64,000 nucleotides of DNA from Pilatotrama ljubarskyi (Eukaryota; Basidiomycota; Agaricomycetes; Polyporales; Polyporaceae). Numbering within the stretch: position 1 is the first letter of the stretch; each line of letters opens with the position of its first letter. The stretch covers positions 62,001 to 126,000 of the forward strand of contig MU277689.1 of NCBI GenBank assembly GCA_022385805.1. Reading direction: 5' to 3'. Below, piece after piece: positions 1 to 13,271 of this stretch. Under the pieces are notes generated by a model. It was given only the letters and a program-made list of their open reading frames with translations. It did not search any database and was not told the DNA's origin. A program made the translations under genes and the position numbers.

Positions 1-2
1 CT

Positions 3-1561
<1,559 letters not shown>

Positions 1562-2306
1562 GCGCTCTCGCTGCAGTCGAACGTGCGTCGACGGACGTGC
1601 GCGTGCCTCCATGCGACGCAGGGCGACGATGTATGATGATGGGGTGGGTGATGGTCGATGGTGGCTCGGTGGTGGAGGCTTCGAGTTGTACGAGAGGGAC
1701 AGAAGAAACAAACGCAAACACACGGACCATCGCAGCAAAATGGACTCTTACTACGCGCGCCCCGGTCGTGTGCGGGCGCGGCGCATTACGGACAAGTAAC
1801 TCTCCTTTAGACGTCGTATATTACCTTTTCGCTAGCTCGCCGAGGGACGGGATGGCGGTGTATCCGGATCTCGTTCCAGATATCGGACTCACCGTTCACT
1901 CCTTGTTAGTTACTCTTCCTTGCTCAGTAGGTCCCAGGTTTGTGTTCTGTAGGTCATAACGTGTCAAGAATCCTCTCATGACCTTATTGTGTCCCATTGT
2001 AAGTTGCGTGTCTGAGCTTTGAGAGTGTTCGCACCCTTCATCCAAGGCGGCGAGCCCTGCTGCTCAACCGGTATATATGCGGGTGTGGTATGTATGCGGC
2101 GTATACCTACAGAGAACCATTTCGTCAAGAAGCAGCATTGGGGAAGAGAGGTTCAGCAGATTCAATAGCAAGGGTCACTAACGTCGTTCCGATGGTCGTG
2201 GTATAAGCATGAGTGGCGACGTAACCCTATGATACAAGCGACATTTCCGGACTATGCTACAACGTCATATGAAGCACCATCCAGCTGGGAGCCGCAAAAT
2301 TATTAA
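1562..2306. other. Intergenic, convergent 3' ends
   Basis: This stretch lies between the GFA1 stop and the stop of the next minus-strand gene, so it should hold two 3' UTRs and terminators. I see no coding frame with family resemblance and no RNA gene. Confidence 0.6.
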
Positions 2307-3033
2307 TCAGTAGCCAGCACCTCCTCCAGTGCCCATCGTCGGCTGACCCGCCTGTCCACCCGTCACGTCCGACAGCGTGTTGGCGTTCTGCAGGCCACCG
2401 AGGTGTCGGTTGTCAGGGTGCGCGCCATGCGCGACAGCGCGCTCGCGGCGCATGAGGGCCTCCTTCTCGAGACGCTCCGCCTCAGCGATCTCCGCACTCT
2501 GCATCTTGAACGCGCCCGCCTCCTGCTCCTTCTGGAAGCCCTTCTCCTTCAGCGCCTGGCTGCCGACCATCGTGCCCGCAGCGCGCTCCGCCTTGCCCGC
2601 GAGCCGGGTGCCCGCGCCGCCGCCGGAGCGGTTGTCTGGGTTGATGTGGCTCGCGGGCGGGACGGGCGGGTGCGCGCCTGCGCCTGCACCTGCGCCCATT
2701 CCGGGCCCGGTGCCGGCGGTGGTCTGGTTGGCGTAGGGGTCGGCGCCCATGCCGGTGCCCTGTACGTTGTCAAAACGGTGAATGACGCGCGGAAGAGGGA
2801 AGGTTGGGAATAGACGTACGGAGCTGCCGTAGCCCGCCTGGTTGGGGTATGCGCCGGATTGGTTGGTGGCACCGGCACCGTAGCCGGGTTGACCAGCGGT
2901 CTGGTTAGCGTCGACGCCGACGTCGTGCTTCGCATCGTGACGGTCGGTCTTCTGTATGGTACAGGCTGTGAGCGGAGGCGCGACGTAGCAGAAGGACGGA
3001 TGTACAGACCTTGTGCTTCCCAAAGAGCGGCAT
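2307..3033 (-). CDS. Small Gly/Pro/Asn-rich hypothetical protein
   Basis: Three exons (3033-3010, 2951-2820, 2759-2307) with GT-AG introns give a hydrophilic protein of just over 200 residues. It begins MPLFGKHK. The N-terminal half is low complexity, with repeated Asn-Gln and Gly-Tyr-Gly blocks (ANQTAGQPGYG, TNQSGAYPNQAGYG). The C-terminal half is a charged helix-like segment containing GKAERAAGTMVGSQALKEKG and EIAEAERLEKEALMRRE. The GKAERAAG...KEKG run faintly recalls CsbD-like stress-protein repeats, which is only a suggestion. There is no signal peptide or membrane segment. Proteins of this style are common in basidiomycetes but I know no function. The start is fixed by the first ATG, in a short first exon. 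Confidence 0.8.
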
Positions 3034-3128
3034 GATGATTAGATGGTATCGAGTATGTGAATGGGCGGGTGTCGTTAAGAGTTCGTCAACTATCGAGCTA
3101 TGTCTTGTGAAGCTGCGGCGACCCCGCG

Positions 3129-3137
3129 CTTTATATA
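3129..3137 (-). promoter_or_regulatory. TATA box upstream of the Gly/Pro-rich gene
   Basis: On the minus strand the sequence reads TATATAAAG, about 96-104 bases before the ATG at 3033. This is a usual place for a fungal core promoter and suggests strong or regulated expression. Confidence 0.55.
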
Positions 3138-4575
3138 CGGAGGTGCGGTGGCTCCTGAGAGGCCTCCTCGACAGGGGCATGTACCCTTTGCTCCAGGATG
3201 ACGTTCCGCCGGGTACCTGGCCGAACTCTACGGGGGCCCCTTGGAGAGTCATCATGACTGCGGTTGGGTACCTCGCCCCACTACCGACGGTGCGTCTCTG
3301 AACCGTCTCATGCCGATATGCAGCGAGTGCCATGGTCATGGGTGCTGCAGCTGGACCCTTGTGGTCGAAGGTGGGGTAATGAGCTCCAGTGGATCCAAAC
3401 GGGGAAGGTGTCGTAGTTCACACTGTGGTGCGTAGTCAGGCTGGATGAGGAGTCACTCCCTGTTGCAGCTACCCATACATCCAACTTACTGTAGGACACT
3501 GTTTCCTAGTACTGTGAGGCTAGCATCCAATGCGCTGAGCAAGTAGGTGATTTCAGTGAACTCGGAGAGGAAGGTGGAAGCGCCCGTTTGTGGCTGAGGC
3601 GCCTCGTCAGACGCCGTTCTCTCTTTAGGGCCGTCCCACATATGCTCCTTGCGATATGTTGTCGAGTCTCCTCTCTGTCTCTCATACATCTCAATACTGT
3701 CTGGGTGGCCCCATGAGCATAGTTGCACACATGCGTTTCGATGACTGATACTTACTGCCGTGAACTCCAAGCCCTGTCCTCGTTGCCGCGACACACTGAT
3801 ACTCGACCCGAATACACCTTAAGGCTCAGCGATCAGGCTTGACCATCGCATGCGGTTCTAGAGGATTAGATCTCGTGCGAACGCCAAAGAACTCGAGTCA
3901 ACCATCGTACGTGGGTTCTATTGTTCTGCAAGACTATGTACAAGCCATCGGGCTCATCCCATCAATGATGATACTTCCAGATCAGCGTACTAGCCTAAAG
4001 TGCAATGCATCACGACCAGTGTGCGCTCAACGTGTCACAGTAAATCCGCAGGCTGCTCCAGGACCCTGCTGGGCAGCGGCTCAGCTGACAGTGAGTATCA
4101 TGCGGCCCTCTGTAAAGTGCGACGTCTTTGTGTCTCTTACACCCGAGAACCGCAAAGCATTGAGTCTTTCTCTGTGGACCATGTGTCCTGACGGACGATC
4201 CTCCGCTAGTGTTGCCGGTGCCAAGTCGTTTGATCTCTGCGCCGCGACGCCTGACTCGTTGTGCCTGACAGCTGCCTGTCTCTTTTGACAGACCACAGTG
4301 CAAGTACACACGCAGTATGCCCTCTATAGCCAGCGCCCAGAGTCCCGGTATAGAAGACTGTGGAAACAAGCTGTACAAGCTTTCATACGCAAAAGGTCTG
4401 CGCTTTTTACTCTCAAAAGCGACCGGCGAAGGAGAGTGGGCGTTGCGCAATACTCTGCGGCACCGCTCATGCTCCAGTACATATCATCCATCATCCAAGG
4501 CTCCCCGCTATATGCGCTGATCTTTCTCCCCATCTGGCCACCGCGGAACCTCTGTCTACTAGGACCCGGTTTTCA
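3138..4575. other. Intergenic with weak ORFs, unresolved
   Basis: No recognisable gene. Two frames look better than random: minus strand about 3794-3486, whose C-terminal part reads FLSEFTEITYLLSALDASL and runs into a GTAAGT donor, and plus strand 3839-4288 (about 149 codons, cysteine-containing). Neither starts from a convincing ATG context or matches a family I know, and a consistent splice into a second exon was not found for the first. The 3' part should hold the promoter of the 7-TM gene starting at 4576. Confidence 0.3.
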
Positions 4576-6066
4576 ATGCTTCCGTACGCCCAGCAGCTGG
4601 AATTTGCAAAGCTCTTCGGGGAGGCCCTGTTCTACGGTACGTGCTCCAACCAGTGAACCACGATCGTGTCGGATATCGGGTTATTAGAGTCTAATCCAAG
4701 CTGACACTCCTGATATGCACCCGGGCAGGCGCCGACTGCGTCTTGCTGATCGGCGTCCTTCATATTCAGCTGTGAGTCGCTCCGGGTTCCATACGGATAT
4801 GTCCTGTCAAACGTGCTCACCTCTATCCCGCGTTGCTCGCATGTGACCCCATTGCTATGGACGCGCGCAGGACATCGCGTCACTTGTCCCGCACGCACAA
4901 GTTTCTACTCTATGTAGCGGACGTCATGTTCATGTTGACGTCTGCGCATATGGCCCTCGCTCTGTACGAATGTCTCGCAGGAGACGTGCCGCCTAGAGTG
5001 CTGCAGGCGGCGGTCGCTATCGCACAGTCCGAAGTGAGGTTTCGCATGTCCCAGGCCGAGAGGACGGGAAAACTGACGCCTCAGTTGAGCTCTTCCTATG
5101 CGACGCTGTTTTCATCTGGCGGGTCTGGGTCGTCTGGAACTGCGATCTCCGCATAGTCATCCTCCCTGTGGTTCTCCTTCTGGCCGGATTCAGTACGCTC
5201 GTCTTACTCAGCTGGGCCTGTGCGTACGCAGCTCGACTCACAACACTTCTGCAGTTATGGGGTTAATATCTGCAGCAGAAGCTGTCGCGTATACGAGGCT
5301 GTCCAAAATCTTCCCACTTCCGACGGTTATCCTTGCGGTAGCCAATATGGCCGTCTGCACCGTGCTCATCGCCGGACGTCTCGCGTTAGTTGGTGCCTGG
5401 GTCGCACTGCACCTTGACCGCTGCTTCCGCTGATGTATTGATGTTGCCTTCTCTTCGCAGTTACTTGGACCACCTCATGAACGGACACCTGGCCTTCCGA
5501 GCGGGGAAGAACCACGCGTACCGCGGCCTAATGTTTCTCCTGGTCGAGTCCGGGGCCATCCTCACCATCTCCAACGTGAGCCATCTTCTAGCTGCTCCTG
5601 CAGCTCGTGCTTCTCATGTCTGAGCTGCTCCTGCGACGCCCAGATCATCGGTCTCGTTCTGGTCGAACTAAACCATCCCGGCCTCCACGTCATGCTCGAC
5701 ATCTTGGTACCGCTGGCCGTACGTACACCCCACCTTCTACCGCAGTCCCCGCGTAGTCTTCAGGATGACTCACCGACCCCCTTCTCAATCCAGAATATTG
5801 TCCCTACGTCAATCGTCGTCCTCTCACATCTGCGCCTCGTCCCAGGGGACACCGTAAACGCGCGGCTGACCGAGACCGTCACCGTGCGCTTCGCGACGCA
5901 GCTCGATGACTCGGCCTGCAGTCGCGTCCACGGAGCCTCGGACTTCCACGGAGATTGCTCCGCCAATACGACGAGAACTGGGAATACACTCGAGTTTCCG
6001 CCCGACGTCGAGAAGTACGCCCAATGTGACGGTAGCGTCGGTCATTGGCACTCGGACTCGCGGTAG
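4576..6066 (+). CDS. Basidiomycete 7-TM integral membrane protein (function unknown)
   Basis: Eight exons: 4576-4636, 4729-4771, 4871-5033, 5090-5219, 5276-5384, 5461-5575, 5644-5718, 5794-6066. All join in phase. The protein begins MLPYAQQLEFAKLFGEALFY and has about seven hydrophobic segments, among them FLLYVADVMFMLTSAHMALAL, IVILPVVLLLAGFSTLVLLS and ILAVANMAVCTVLIAGRL. The signature IWRVWVVW followed by a TM helix is typical of a large, unnamed family of fungal orphan membrane proteins. The C-terminal tail after the last helix is soluble, acidic and cysteine-containing. Exon 4 needs an unusual acceptor (TTGAG), so that join is the least sure. The function is unknown; a receptor-like role is a guess. 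Confidence 0.72.
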
Positions 6067-6815
6067 AGCGCCCGCAATGGATGGATCGCGTTCCTCGATG
6101 TAGCCACTGTATTTGTAGCGCCGTTGATTGTCCTTCTCGGGATGTTTGCTGCCTCCAAGACTACTCAGATTGCTAGAGACTGGTCGTGTATCTCGGTTCG
6201 AGTTCGAGTTCGAGTTGGGCGTCCTCACGATGCTCGCCGCAGTCACGCTAAAGCGCCCCTCTTAACGCCATAACGGGGAACCCGACAATATCCTTGACTT
6301 CGACTTCGACGTCGCTTTACGACCACCCTTCCTGCTGCAGTCAATACAATGTATCATCTTCTCTGTCTCATTTTGCTGCGTTATCGTTCGGCGGCGACAG
6401 AGCTCAGCTTCCGCACCGCTGCAGCTGCCAGTCAGACTGCTCCAGCCACCGCGCACCGCCTGCCACAGCGTGTACGTCGTCTCGCCTGCCAGTGGGACCC
6501 GGTGACGAATATCCTATGAGTCCATCTTCTATGCCAATGCAGCCGTTTCAGACGTGCGGCAACATGAACAGTGACATATGATTGGCCACCGTCGAGCTGC
6601 AGGGAACGAGGTTCTCTGTGCTGCAGACCGCATACAGGTACAGTAACGAGTCTTCGCAGCTGCGGCAACGTATGGGATGACTCCACCGTGCTTCTTCTAC
6701 TGCAGCTCTTTAAGAGGGTAGGTGCACCTACAAATTTCGAGCTCGTCGCCCTGCATCATGCTTGACCGTCCTCCGAGCCGCTCTCTGTATCACTGTAGTA
6801 GTACCAGCCCACCCC
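6067..6815. other. Intergenic, hexamer repeats
   Basis: Promoter region of the zinc-finger gene. It contains a short tandem run of GTTCGA units at about 6195-6215 and CTTCGA units near 6297-6310. No supported gene. Confidence 0.5.
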
Positions 6816-7802
6816 ATGGATCCCACTCTCCACGCAGCCAATTCCCCCGCCTCTACGCTCTGCGACGAGGCGTACTACCACTGCGAGCAATTCTGGCCGC
6901 CTTGGCCGCCAGAGGAGCTCTCAGAGGTGAATTTTCTCAATCAAGACGGTTTCGAGTTCGAAACCGCGTGGCAGGTGAGATTTTGCTCCCCAGGATGTCT
7001 GCTACTGTTCATGATCCCTGCCACAGGCAAACCACCACAGTCACACTGGCTTCCTGCCAGTCCCCACTCATTATGAGTGGTCCCCGTCAACCGAGCAGAT
7101 CACATCTGCTCATTCAAAGTCTACAAACTATACAAGGATTCAATGTAAGTCTCAATCACGCTGTGCTATGTAGCCGTGATCATAATGATTTCCACTTATT
7201 CACTGCACTTCAGATCACTCCCAAGCACCCTACCCACCTGCACAGGCAGACCCCCAACACCTCCCCATGCTCTGCCTCCCTACCGCCCAAATCCACCAAT
7301 CTACACAACTCACAGACTCCCAACATCTCTCCATGCCTTTCCCTCCTATCACCACTGAAAACCACACTGTGGTGAGTGTTTGATCTCTTGACAATGACCA
7401 CTTCTGAAGCAAGAGCAACAGGACAGATCTCCTAGACAGCACCTTACACCTGACCCCTTAAAATGTGGGCAGTGTGGACGGGGTTAGTAATGTCTTCTCT
7501 TACATCTCAATCACACACCTTCCTGGACTGACCTACATCTTGCAGTCTTCACCAGGAAATGGAACACAAAGCAGCACATGCAAAATGTGCATGAAGGTAT
7601 CAGGCCCCACAAATGTCCAGCCTGTTCCAAAGCCTATTCCAGGCGTTATGACCTCAAGAAGCATACCTGCAAATGCTCTTCAGGCTACTTTCATAGTAGC
7701 CTTAACATGGTCCGTACATGCTCCTATTTGGCTCCACTTCAACTCAGACCACATTTGCATGATAGAAGTGAGGAGGATGTCTGGGATCTTTCTGGTCTGT
7801 GA
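6816..7802 (+). CDS. C2H2-type zinc-finger protein, probable transcription factor
   Basis: Five exons (6816-6974, 7027-7144, 7214-7371, 7410-7482, 7546-7802) joined by GT-AG introns of 38-69 bp. The N-terminal region is acidic and aromatic (EQFWPPWPPEELSEVNFL), then comes a long Pro/Gln/Ser/Thr-rich part, then two zinc fingers. Finger 1 (C-x2-C-x12-H-x4-H) reads CGQC...KQHMQNVH and is split by the last intron. Finger 2 is CPAC...LKKH followed by TCKC, so the last ligand would be Cys (C2HC). The linker EGIRPHK between them is of classical type. The tail of about 40 residues after finger 2 is not recognised and could be mis-predicted. It probably binds DNA in the nucleus. Exons 2-5 are strikingly poor in CpG while exon 1 is not. 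It is convergent with the TENA gene. Confidence 0.8.
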
Positions 7803-8390
7803 TGTAATTTCTGCCCTGCAATGTCAATCAAAAGTGTCTCTGTAATACAAAGGTTTAGTCGAATGGATGAGTGTTGTCATAAGTCTTGAGGCCTCTTGTT
7901 TGACAAGTACATGTGGCCAATGATAGATTTCCTGTTATAAGAAACCCATCACCCATTGACTACATACATATACACAGAATTCAAGGTAGGCCTGGCCTTG
8001 CTTTGAGCTCCTCTTCAGCCTCTGGCCAGAAGGCCTCTTCCAGTTCCACAACCCTAGCCCAAATTCCCTCTGCATGCAAGAAAGCAGGGCTTCCTGGGAT
8101 GATAGGCAACCTGCAGATTAAGTGAGTAATCACCATCTGTTGTGTGGGGGATGGAGGACACTTGCCTGTCCACAATGTCACCTAATGTGTCTACAAACTT
8201 GTGGAATTCAGGGTTTGTCCAGTTCTCCACAAGTTGCTGGACTGCCATCACTGCATGCCCCGCTCCTGGTGTCACACTCTGGAGCAGCATCTTCACATGG
8301 CCCCATGCATCAAGGTAAACCTGCAAAAGCCAAGTCAGAACTCGGCTGGTAGTGATTTGGATGTCTCGAGATATTCTTTGTGAAGGCTTA
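6975..8390. other. CpG-depleted island
   Basis: From just after zinc-finger exon 1 to the first intron of the TENA gene the dinucleotide CG almost disappears while TG and CA are frequent. A hand count gives 5 CG in 7021-7440 and 5 in 7441-8340. The adjoining 60-base lines at 6901, 8341 and 8401 have 4 to 5 each. Exons inside the island still read as intact protein. Confidence 0.85.
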
Positions 8391-8844
8391 CGCGCTCCAT
8401 AGCCCAGAGGAAGATAAGGCCCTCCTCGAAGCTGCCTAACGCGCCCACTCGCGCCATCTCCGCACTGTAGTCGCGCGTCGCCTTGCGCTCGCGCCACTGC
8501 GCAAAGTCAAGCCCGTAAGCACGCTCGACCTCCGCGAACATCTCGACCTCGCGACGGACGTTCTGCAGCGCGTCCGAGAGCACGCCGGCGATCTCGCTGT
8601 GGAACCGCTCCTCGGGCGAATTCGGCGCGTCGAGAGATGAGAACGGGACGCGCGCGAGCAGCTGGCCGAGAAAGCGCGGGTACGCGTGCGCAGCGTAGAT
8701 GCGGTCTTGCGAGAGGTAGAGCGAGAGGAGTTGAAGCGGAAGCGTGCCCGTGCCTGCGGCAGTGAGGAATGCGTGCTCCGTCGCCGCGGAGTAGGGCCGC
8801 GGAGTAGAGAGCGATTCAAGATGTTTGGTGAGCGGCACGGCCAT
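7981..8844 (-). CDS. TENA/THI-4 family protein (haem-oxygenase-like fold)
   Basis: Three exons: 8844-8392, 8320-8166, 8110-7981. Exon 1 starts MAVPLTKHLESL and carries the all-helical TENA fold (FLTAAGTGTLPLQLLSLYLSQDRIYA, then FLGQLLARVPFSSL). Exon 2 holds VYLDAWGHVKMLLQ and WTNPEFHKFVDTLGDIVD. Exon 3 ends with GIWARVVELEEAFWPEAEEE. The family contains thiaminases and thiamine-salvage enzymes, and many fungal members are uncharacterised, so thiamin-related salvage is plausible but not shown. The second intron (8165-8111) uses a GC donor (AG/GCAAGT); only this reading restores the PGSPAFLHAEGIW segment in frame. Exons 2 and 3 lie in the CpG-poor island and exon 1 does not. Confidence 0.87.
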
Positions 8845-9242
8845 GGTGGCGAGTCTGCGACGCCTGCACAGATCAGTGGGACGTCGTGGTAAGAGCAAAG
8901 GGAATATACGCAGCGAGGACGCTCTGCCCAAGCTCCGCGTCGGGGCATCTCACGATGTCGCGATAATAGGACCGATGAAGTCATAGATCATCGAGTCGCG
9001 ATTGAACCTACCACTAGGACGCATCCGGACCCCTCCACGCAATCGTCGACGAGAGTACACGACCCTCCCCGCTGTCCTGCCCCGCTCATGTATAGATAGC
9101 AAAACAAGTTTGAGACTCGACAAGGGTGATCATACGTTACGTTACGTATACTCGACACGTAGAGGAGAAAACAATCCAGCCAGCCCGTTCTTGCGCGCTT
9201 CTACCGTCCAGCCCGCTTGTCCGATCTTAACGTCTCCTTCGC
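8845..9242. other. Intergenic
   Basis: TENA promoter and the SEC24 3' end. A short ACGTTACGTTACGTA repeat lies near 9132-9148. No gene seen. Confidence 0.5.
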
Positions 9243-12200
9243 CTAGTAACTCGAGCCGTTGACCTGCAACGCCAATCATCGTCAGCATGCGCTTACCTCC
9301 ACAAACAGGAACGAGCAGGCAGGGGACGAACGCACCTTATCGCGCAGCTGCGAGATGAACTGCTGGTAGCTCGGCAGGACGTCTGCGCGGTCCTGGATGA
9401 GGCAGCTGAGGGCCCAGAGCCGGAGCGGCGGCTCGCCGTCCTCCTTTACGACGTAAAGGTGCGGGTAATACACGCCCCGCCGCATCTCGCGCGTCTTCTG
9501 GATGACCGCGTTCACCCGCTGCGAGAAGGGGTTGTCGAGCACGGGCAGCGTTGTCTACAGGGAACGAGACAGCACGCGTCAGAACAAGAACAATCCCATC
9601 GCGCCGACATTTGTGAACGGAGAACGTACCTTGCCGCCCCGGAGGACCTCATAGTTGGGCAGGTTGAAGACGTCCATGATGAGCTGCGGCACCGCGTCCC
9701 TGCCGACCCACAAGAAGATCGTCTGCCCGTCTTCGATGAGGAACAGGCCGTGGCGCTCGAGCCGTTCTGACGTGAGCGGAAGTGGCTGAGGCATGATAAT
9801 ACCGTGCTCGCCAACGGTGCCGCACTACAACTCGAGCTGAGAAGGGCACGCAGAATACACCAGATACGACTCACCTCTGGTGGCATGTTGTGCAAGGAGT
9901 AGAACGTCGGATAGATATAAGGGATGAGCAGCTGCGAGGGCAGCGTCGTGAGCAGGCACTGCGCATACGCCCTCAAATCCGGCGGGATTTGCGCGCTCTG
10001 CCTGATACCGACCTACACATAATACAGACGTCAGCTTCCCACTCCCCCCACGCATTCTTCATGGGACACGCACGTTCTTCAACAAACCAAGGAGCAAGAC
10101 CGGAAGCATCTTCAAGTTCTCCGAGATCGCGAGCTGCGCGCTCGCACCAGCGCCGGCGGCGGTCATGCTCGCCTTGTACGCCGACAATATCTCGACCATC
10201 TTGTTGAACACCGCGTCGCGCGCGTCCTCGAGCTTGTGAGTGAGCGAGCGCTCGACGGCCTTGTTCGCGAGCAGCGTCGCGATCGCGACCTGGTCCGCAG
10301 ACGCGAAGATTTCCGAGAGGTTGTTCGTCGTAGGCAACGCGGTCGTGATCACACGGATGCGGCGCTCGCCTGTAGCAGTACATCAGGACATTTAGAACAA
10401 CAAAGGGAAGCGGGATTGCACGAACCGTAACATGTGGTGTGCAGCACGGCGGTCTGGAGGACGACGAACGGCGCGGTGATGTTGTCCTCGATCTGGATCT
10501 CGATGGCGTACGACAGATCCTGCGGGACCGCGGGCATCGCCAGCAGATCGGTCGACCGCACGAAGAAGTTTCCGTGGAACGCCGACATGCGCAGGTCTGC
10601 AAGGGGCACACAATTCACACGTCAACATATGAACACTACGCCATTGCGTCGCAGAAGTCCCGCCATGTGGACACTTACTCTTGGACGCACGGACACGCAT
10701 GACCGCCTCGAGCATGATCGGCATTGCAAGCACTTCGCCGAACTCGTGCGCGAACTTGATCGCATCTTCGGTGCGCGACGCGTTGAAGGCGGGGTAGAAG
10801 TAGGTCTGCCCGGCGGTGTAGTGGGGAAGGCACGCTGATCACGGAAGCCCGTGAGCCGAAATCTACTCACTGCTCAGCAATCCACTCACCAAGCGTGGCT
10901 ACGTCCTGGTAACCAGAGCTGAACAAGAACATGTCGACCGACACCTGCGCACGCGAGCATTCGATCGCGAAGGTCTTGTAGAATGGCGAGGCCGGCTGGA
11001 GGAGCGCAGATTCCTTCACGAAGAGATGAGACACAGGAAGCAAGGCAGTCGAGCAAATGGTCGCACCTTCGACGTTCCGAGAACCTTGGGGTCTTCCCTG
11101 TTCTTGAGCGCACCCGCACCTACCGAAGGCAGGCTAGCCGAGAGCACTTGGATCTTGCCGCCAATATGCGCCTGCAAAACCATGAATGTCCGTTCCTGTA
11201 GGAATTCGCAACTTCAGTCACATACCATGAGCTTAAACGCAGCCTGAAGAGCAGGACCGAGAGCGCTTCCAATCGTGTGGTTGTCCTGGAACATGTCATT
11301 GAGCCTGGACAGGAGGTTCTCGATGGCAGGACGGCTCTCAGTCAGGTTAACGAGCAAATCTGTCGGTTTCGGCAGGAACACGTCTTCAATGTCCGAGACG
11401 ACTAGCATACTCGAGTCCGTGGTACCCGCCTGCGGAAGTAATGAGAACATGCAACTGCTGCCTCCTATGGAAATCTGAACGTACCGGCAAAGAGAAGAAG
11501 TGCAAAGACGTGTCGAATGCGATGAACGCGACCTTCGTCCTGTTGTCCTCATTCGGTATACGGTCCAGGTTCTCGAGGATGGTACGGGTAGCGGTAGCGA
11601 CCATGCCCGACTGAATTGCGTTATGGCTGACGTCGATAAGGAAGACGTACACCGCGGGCTGGGGAGGCCGGACCATGTACTCCGTAGGCGCAACAAACTC
11701 GACTACGCCGTGGTTGAGTTCCGCACGAGCCCACCGATCGCCTGGCTGATTCCGGACCTGGTCCCAGTCGAAGAGCTGGGGCACCTCGTTCGACATGGAA
11801 CATATGCAGCATCGCCAGCTGTGCGTGCTTGAGGATGCACTCTGCGAAGGCGTTATCAAACAGACTCACCGGTTTCCACCGTCAATGAACTGCACGTATG
11901 GGTTGATGTACGCCCGACACCTCCTGCAACGAGCGATCACCGTGTCCGTGATAAGAGGAACGGGCTCATCTCCTTCCTTAAGGGAGCGGTAGGGCGTGAT
12001 GACGAGTCCCAGAGGAATCTTGGACTTCTGGAGGAGAGAATGGGAGGTCGGGATCGTGTTAAGGGTGCAGCGTTGGTAAGAAGGATCCGCGTTCGCGAAG
12101 GGAGAGTTGGAAAGGCAGGAGTTGGGAGGCAGTATGATGTCCGGGGGAGGGCGATGCAACTCGAGCGGGTCCGGCGGAGCGGCGAGGAGGTTGGTGGTGA

Positions 12201-12837
12201 ACAACCGGAGACCTTTCTGACCCATATTCATCTGCGAGAACTGGTCCGCAAGCGCATTAACGCCAGGGGGCTGGAACGCCGGGCCTTGACCAAATCCAGG
12301 TGCGTTGATGTACTCAGGCTCTGGCTGCGCACCACCATAGTAAGGAGCCTGTGCGGGCGGGACACCGGGACCCATTTGCTGCTGCGCGAACTGGCCATCT
12401 GCAGCGAGACCGGGGGTGAAGAGCTGGGGTTGCGTTGCGGCAGCTGGGGCGGGAACGGCGCCGTATGCGGGACCAGGAGGAGCGATGGTGTCCGCCCCGT
12501 AGTACGCCTGCGTCTGGCCGGGTGCATACTGCCGACGTTTTGTGTGGTGGTGAGACTGCGCGGGCGGGGGTGACGCGCTCGGCGCACGGTTCATGGCCTC
12601 GGGGTCAGGGAAAGGGGGTTCCCATTGCGTCCTACCCGTCGCGGTCTCTGCAAGGTCCGCGGCGTTGGCCTCACTGTATGCATGCAAAGTCCTGCGAGAC
12701 ACTCACCGATGAAGAGGTAGCGTTGGGCGTTTTGATCCCTGTTCCACACGGTCAATCGCGGGCATATTGGCAGACAGTGATGGGACTGACCATTCCGCGG
12801 CCCATCCTGGAGGCAGCTGCTGAGCGGGCGAGGCCAT
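9243..12837 (-). CDS. SEC24: COPII coat subunit Sec24 with N-terminal WW domain
   Basis: Sec24 is the cargo-binding inner-coat subunit of COPII vesicles leaving the ER. About 14 exons run from the ATG at 12837 to the stop at 9243. Exons 1-3 (12837-12791, 12738-12707, 12647 onward) encode a WW domain: [18 protein letters not shown] then [10 protein letters not shown] Pro/Gln/Ala-rich low-complexity part follows, then the zinc finger ([19 protein letters not shown] and [19 protein letters not shown]), the vWA-like trunk ([33 protein letters not shown]), beta-sandwich and helical parts, the gelsolin-like domain ([20 protein letters not shown]) and a six-residue last exon, VNGSSY. The WW domain is unusual for the yeast and animal proteins I know. 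It shares a 434-bp head-to-head promoter region with the MFS gene at 13272. Identity is secure, but some internal splice sites are estimated. Confidence 0.93.
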
Positions 12838-13271
12838 GTACGGGGAGCGGTGGATGTATGATGAGGAGGAGAGCTAGAAGATGAGTGACGGTCGAGGACA
12901 GCGCTTCCCCGGCGACACGCGACACGTCGTGGGCGCCAATTGGACGAGTCCCACCGCTGCGCCCCGTGCACTCACGTCGCGCAGACTCTGATAGACACCG
13001 TCACTCGACGTTGCATACGTGGAGAAATAATACTGGTATATATTCCATCGCTTAGTCTTAGCTGGCTGTCTACCAGGTAGCGCGGTCTGCGCAGACCGTT
13101 CTCGATTCTATACATCTAAAGCGCTTCGGGGAAACCTCGGCGTGAACGGACCCTCGAGGTCGAAAGTACTAAGTAATACTCATCCGTCCGCAATAAGAAC
13201 GATGCCCGAGCAGTCCAAGTGAGTTCTGCGCTCCTCAGGATCCCCGCAGTTGCTGAAGTTCGGTAACCAGC
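12838..13271. promoter_or_regulatory. Divergent promoter region between SEC24 and MFS copy A
   Basis: These 434 bases separate two head-to-head start codons and must carry both promoters. No clear TATA element facing SEC24 was identified. Confidence 0.5.
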
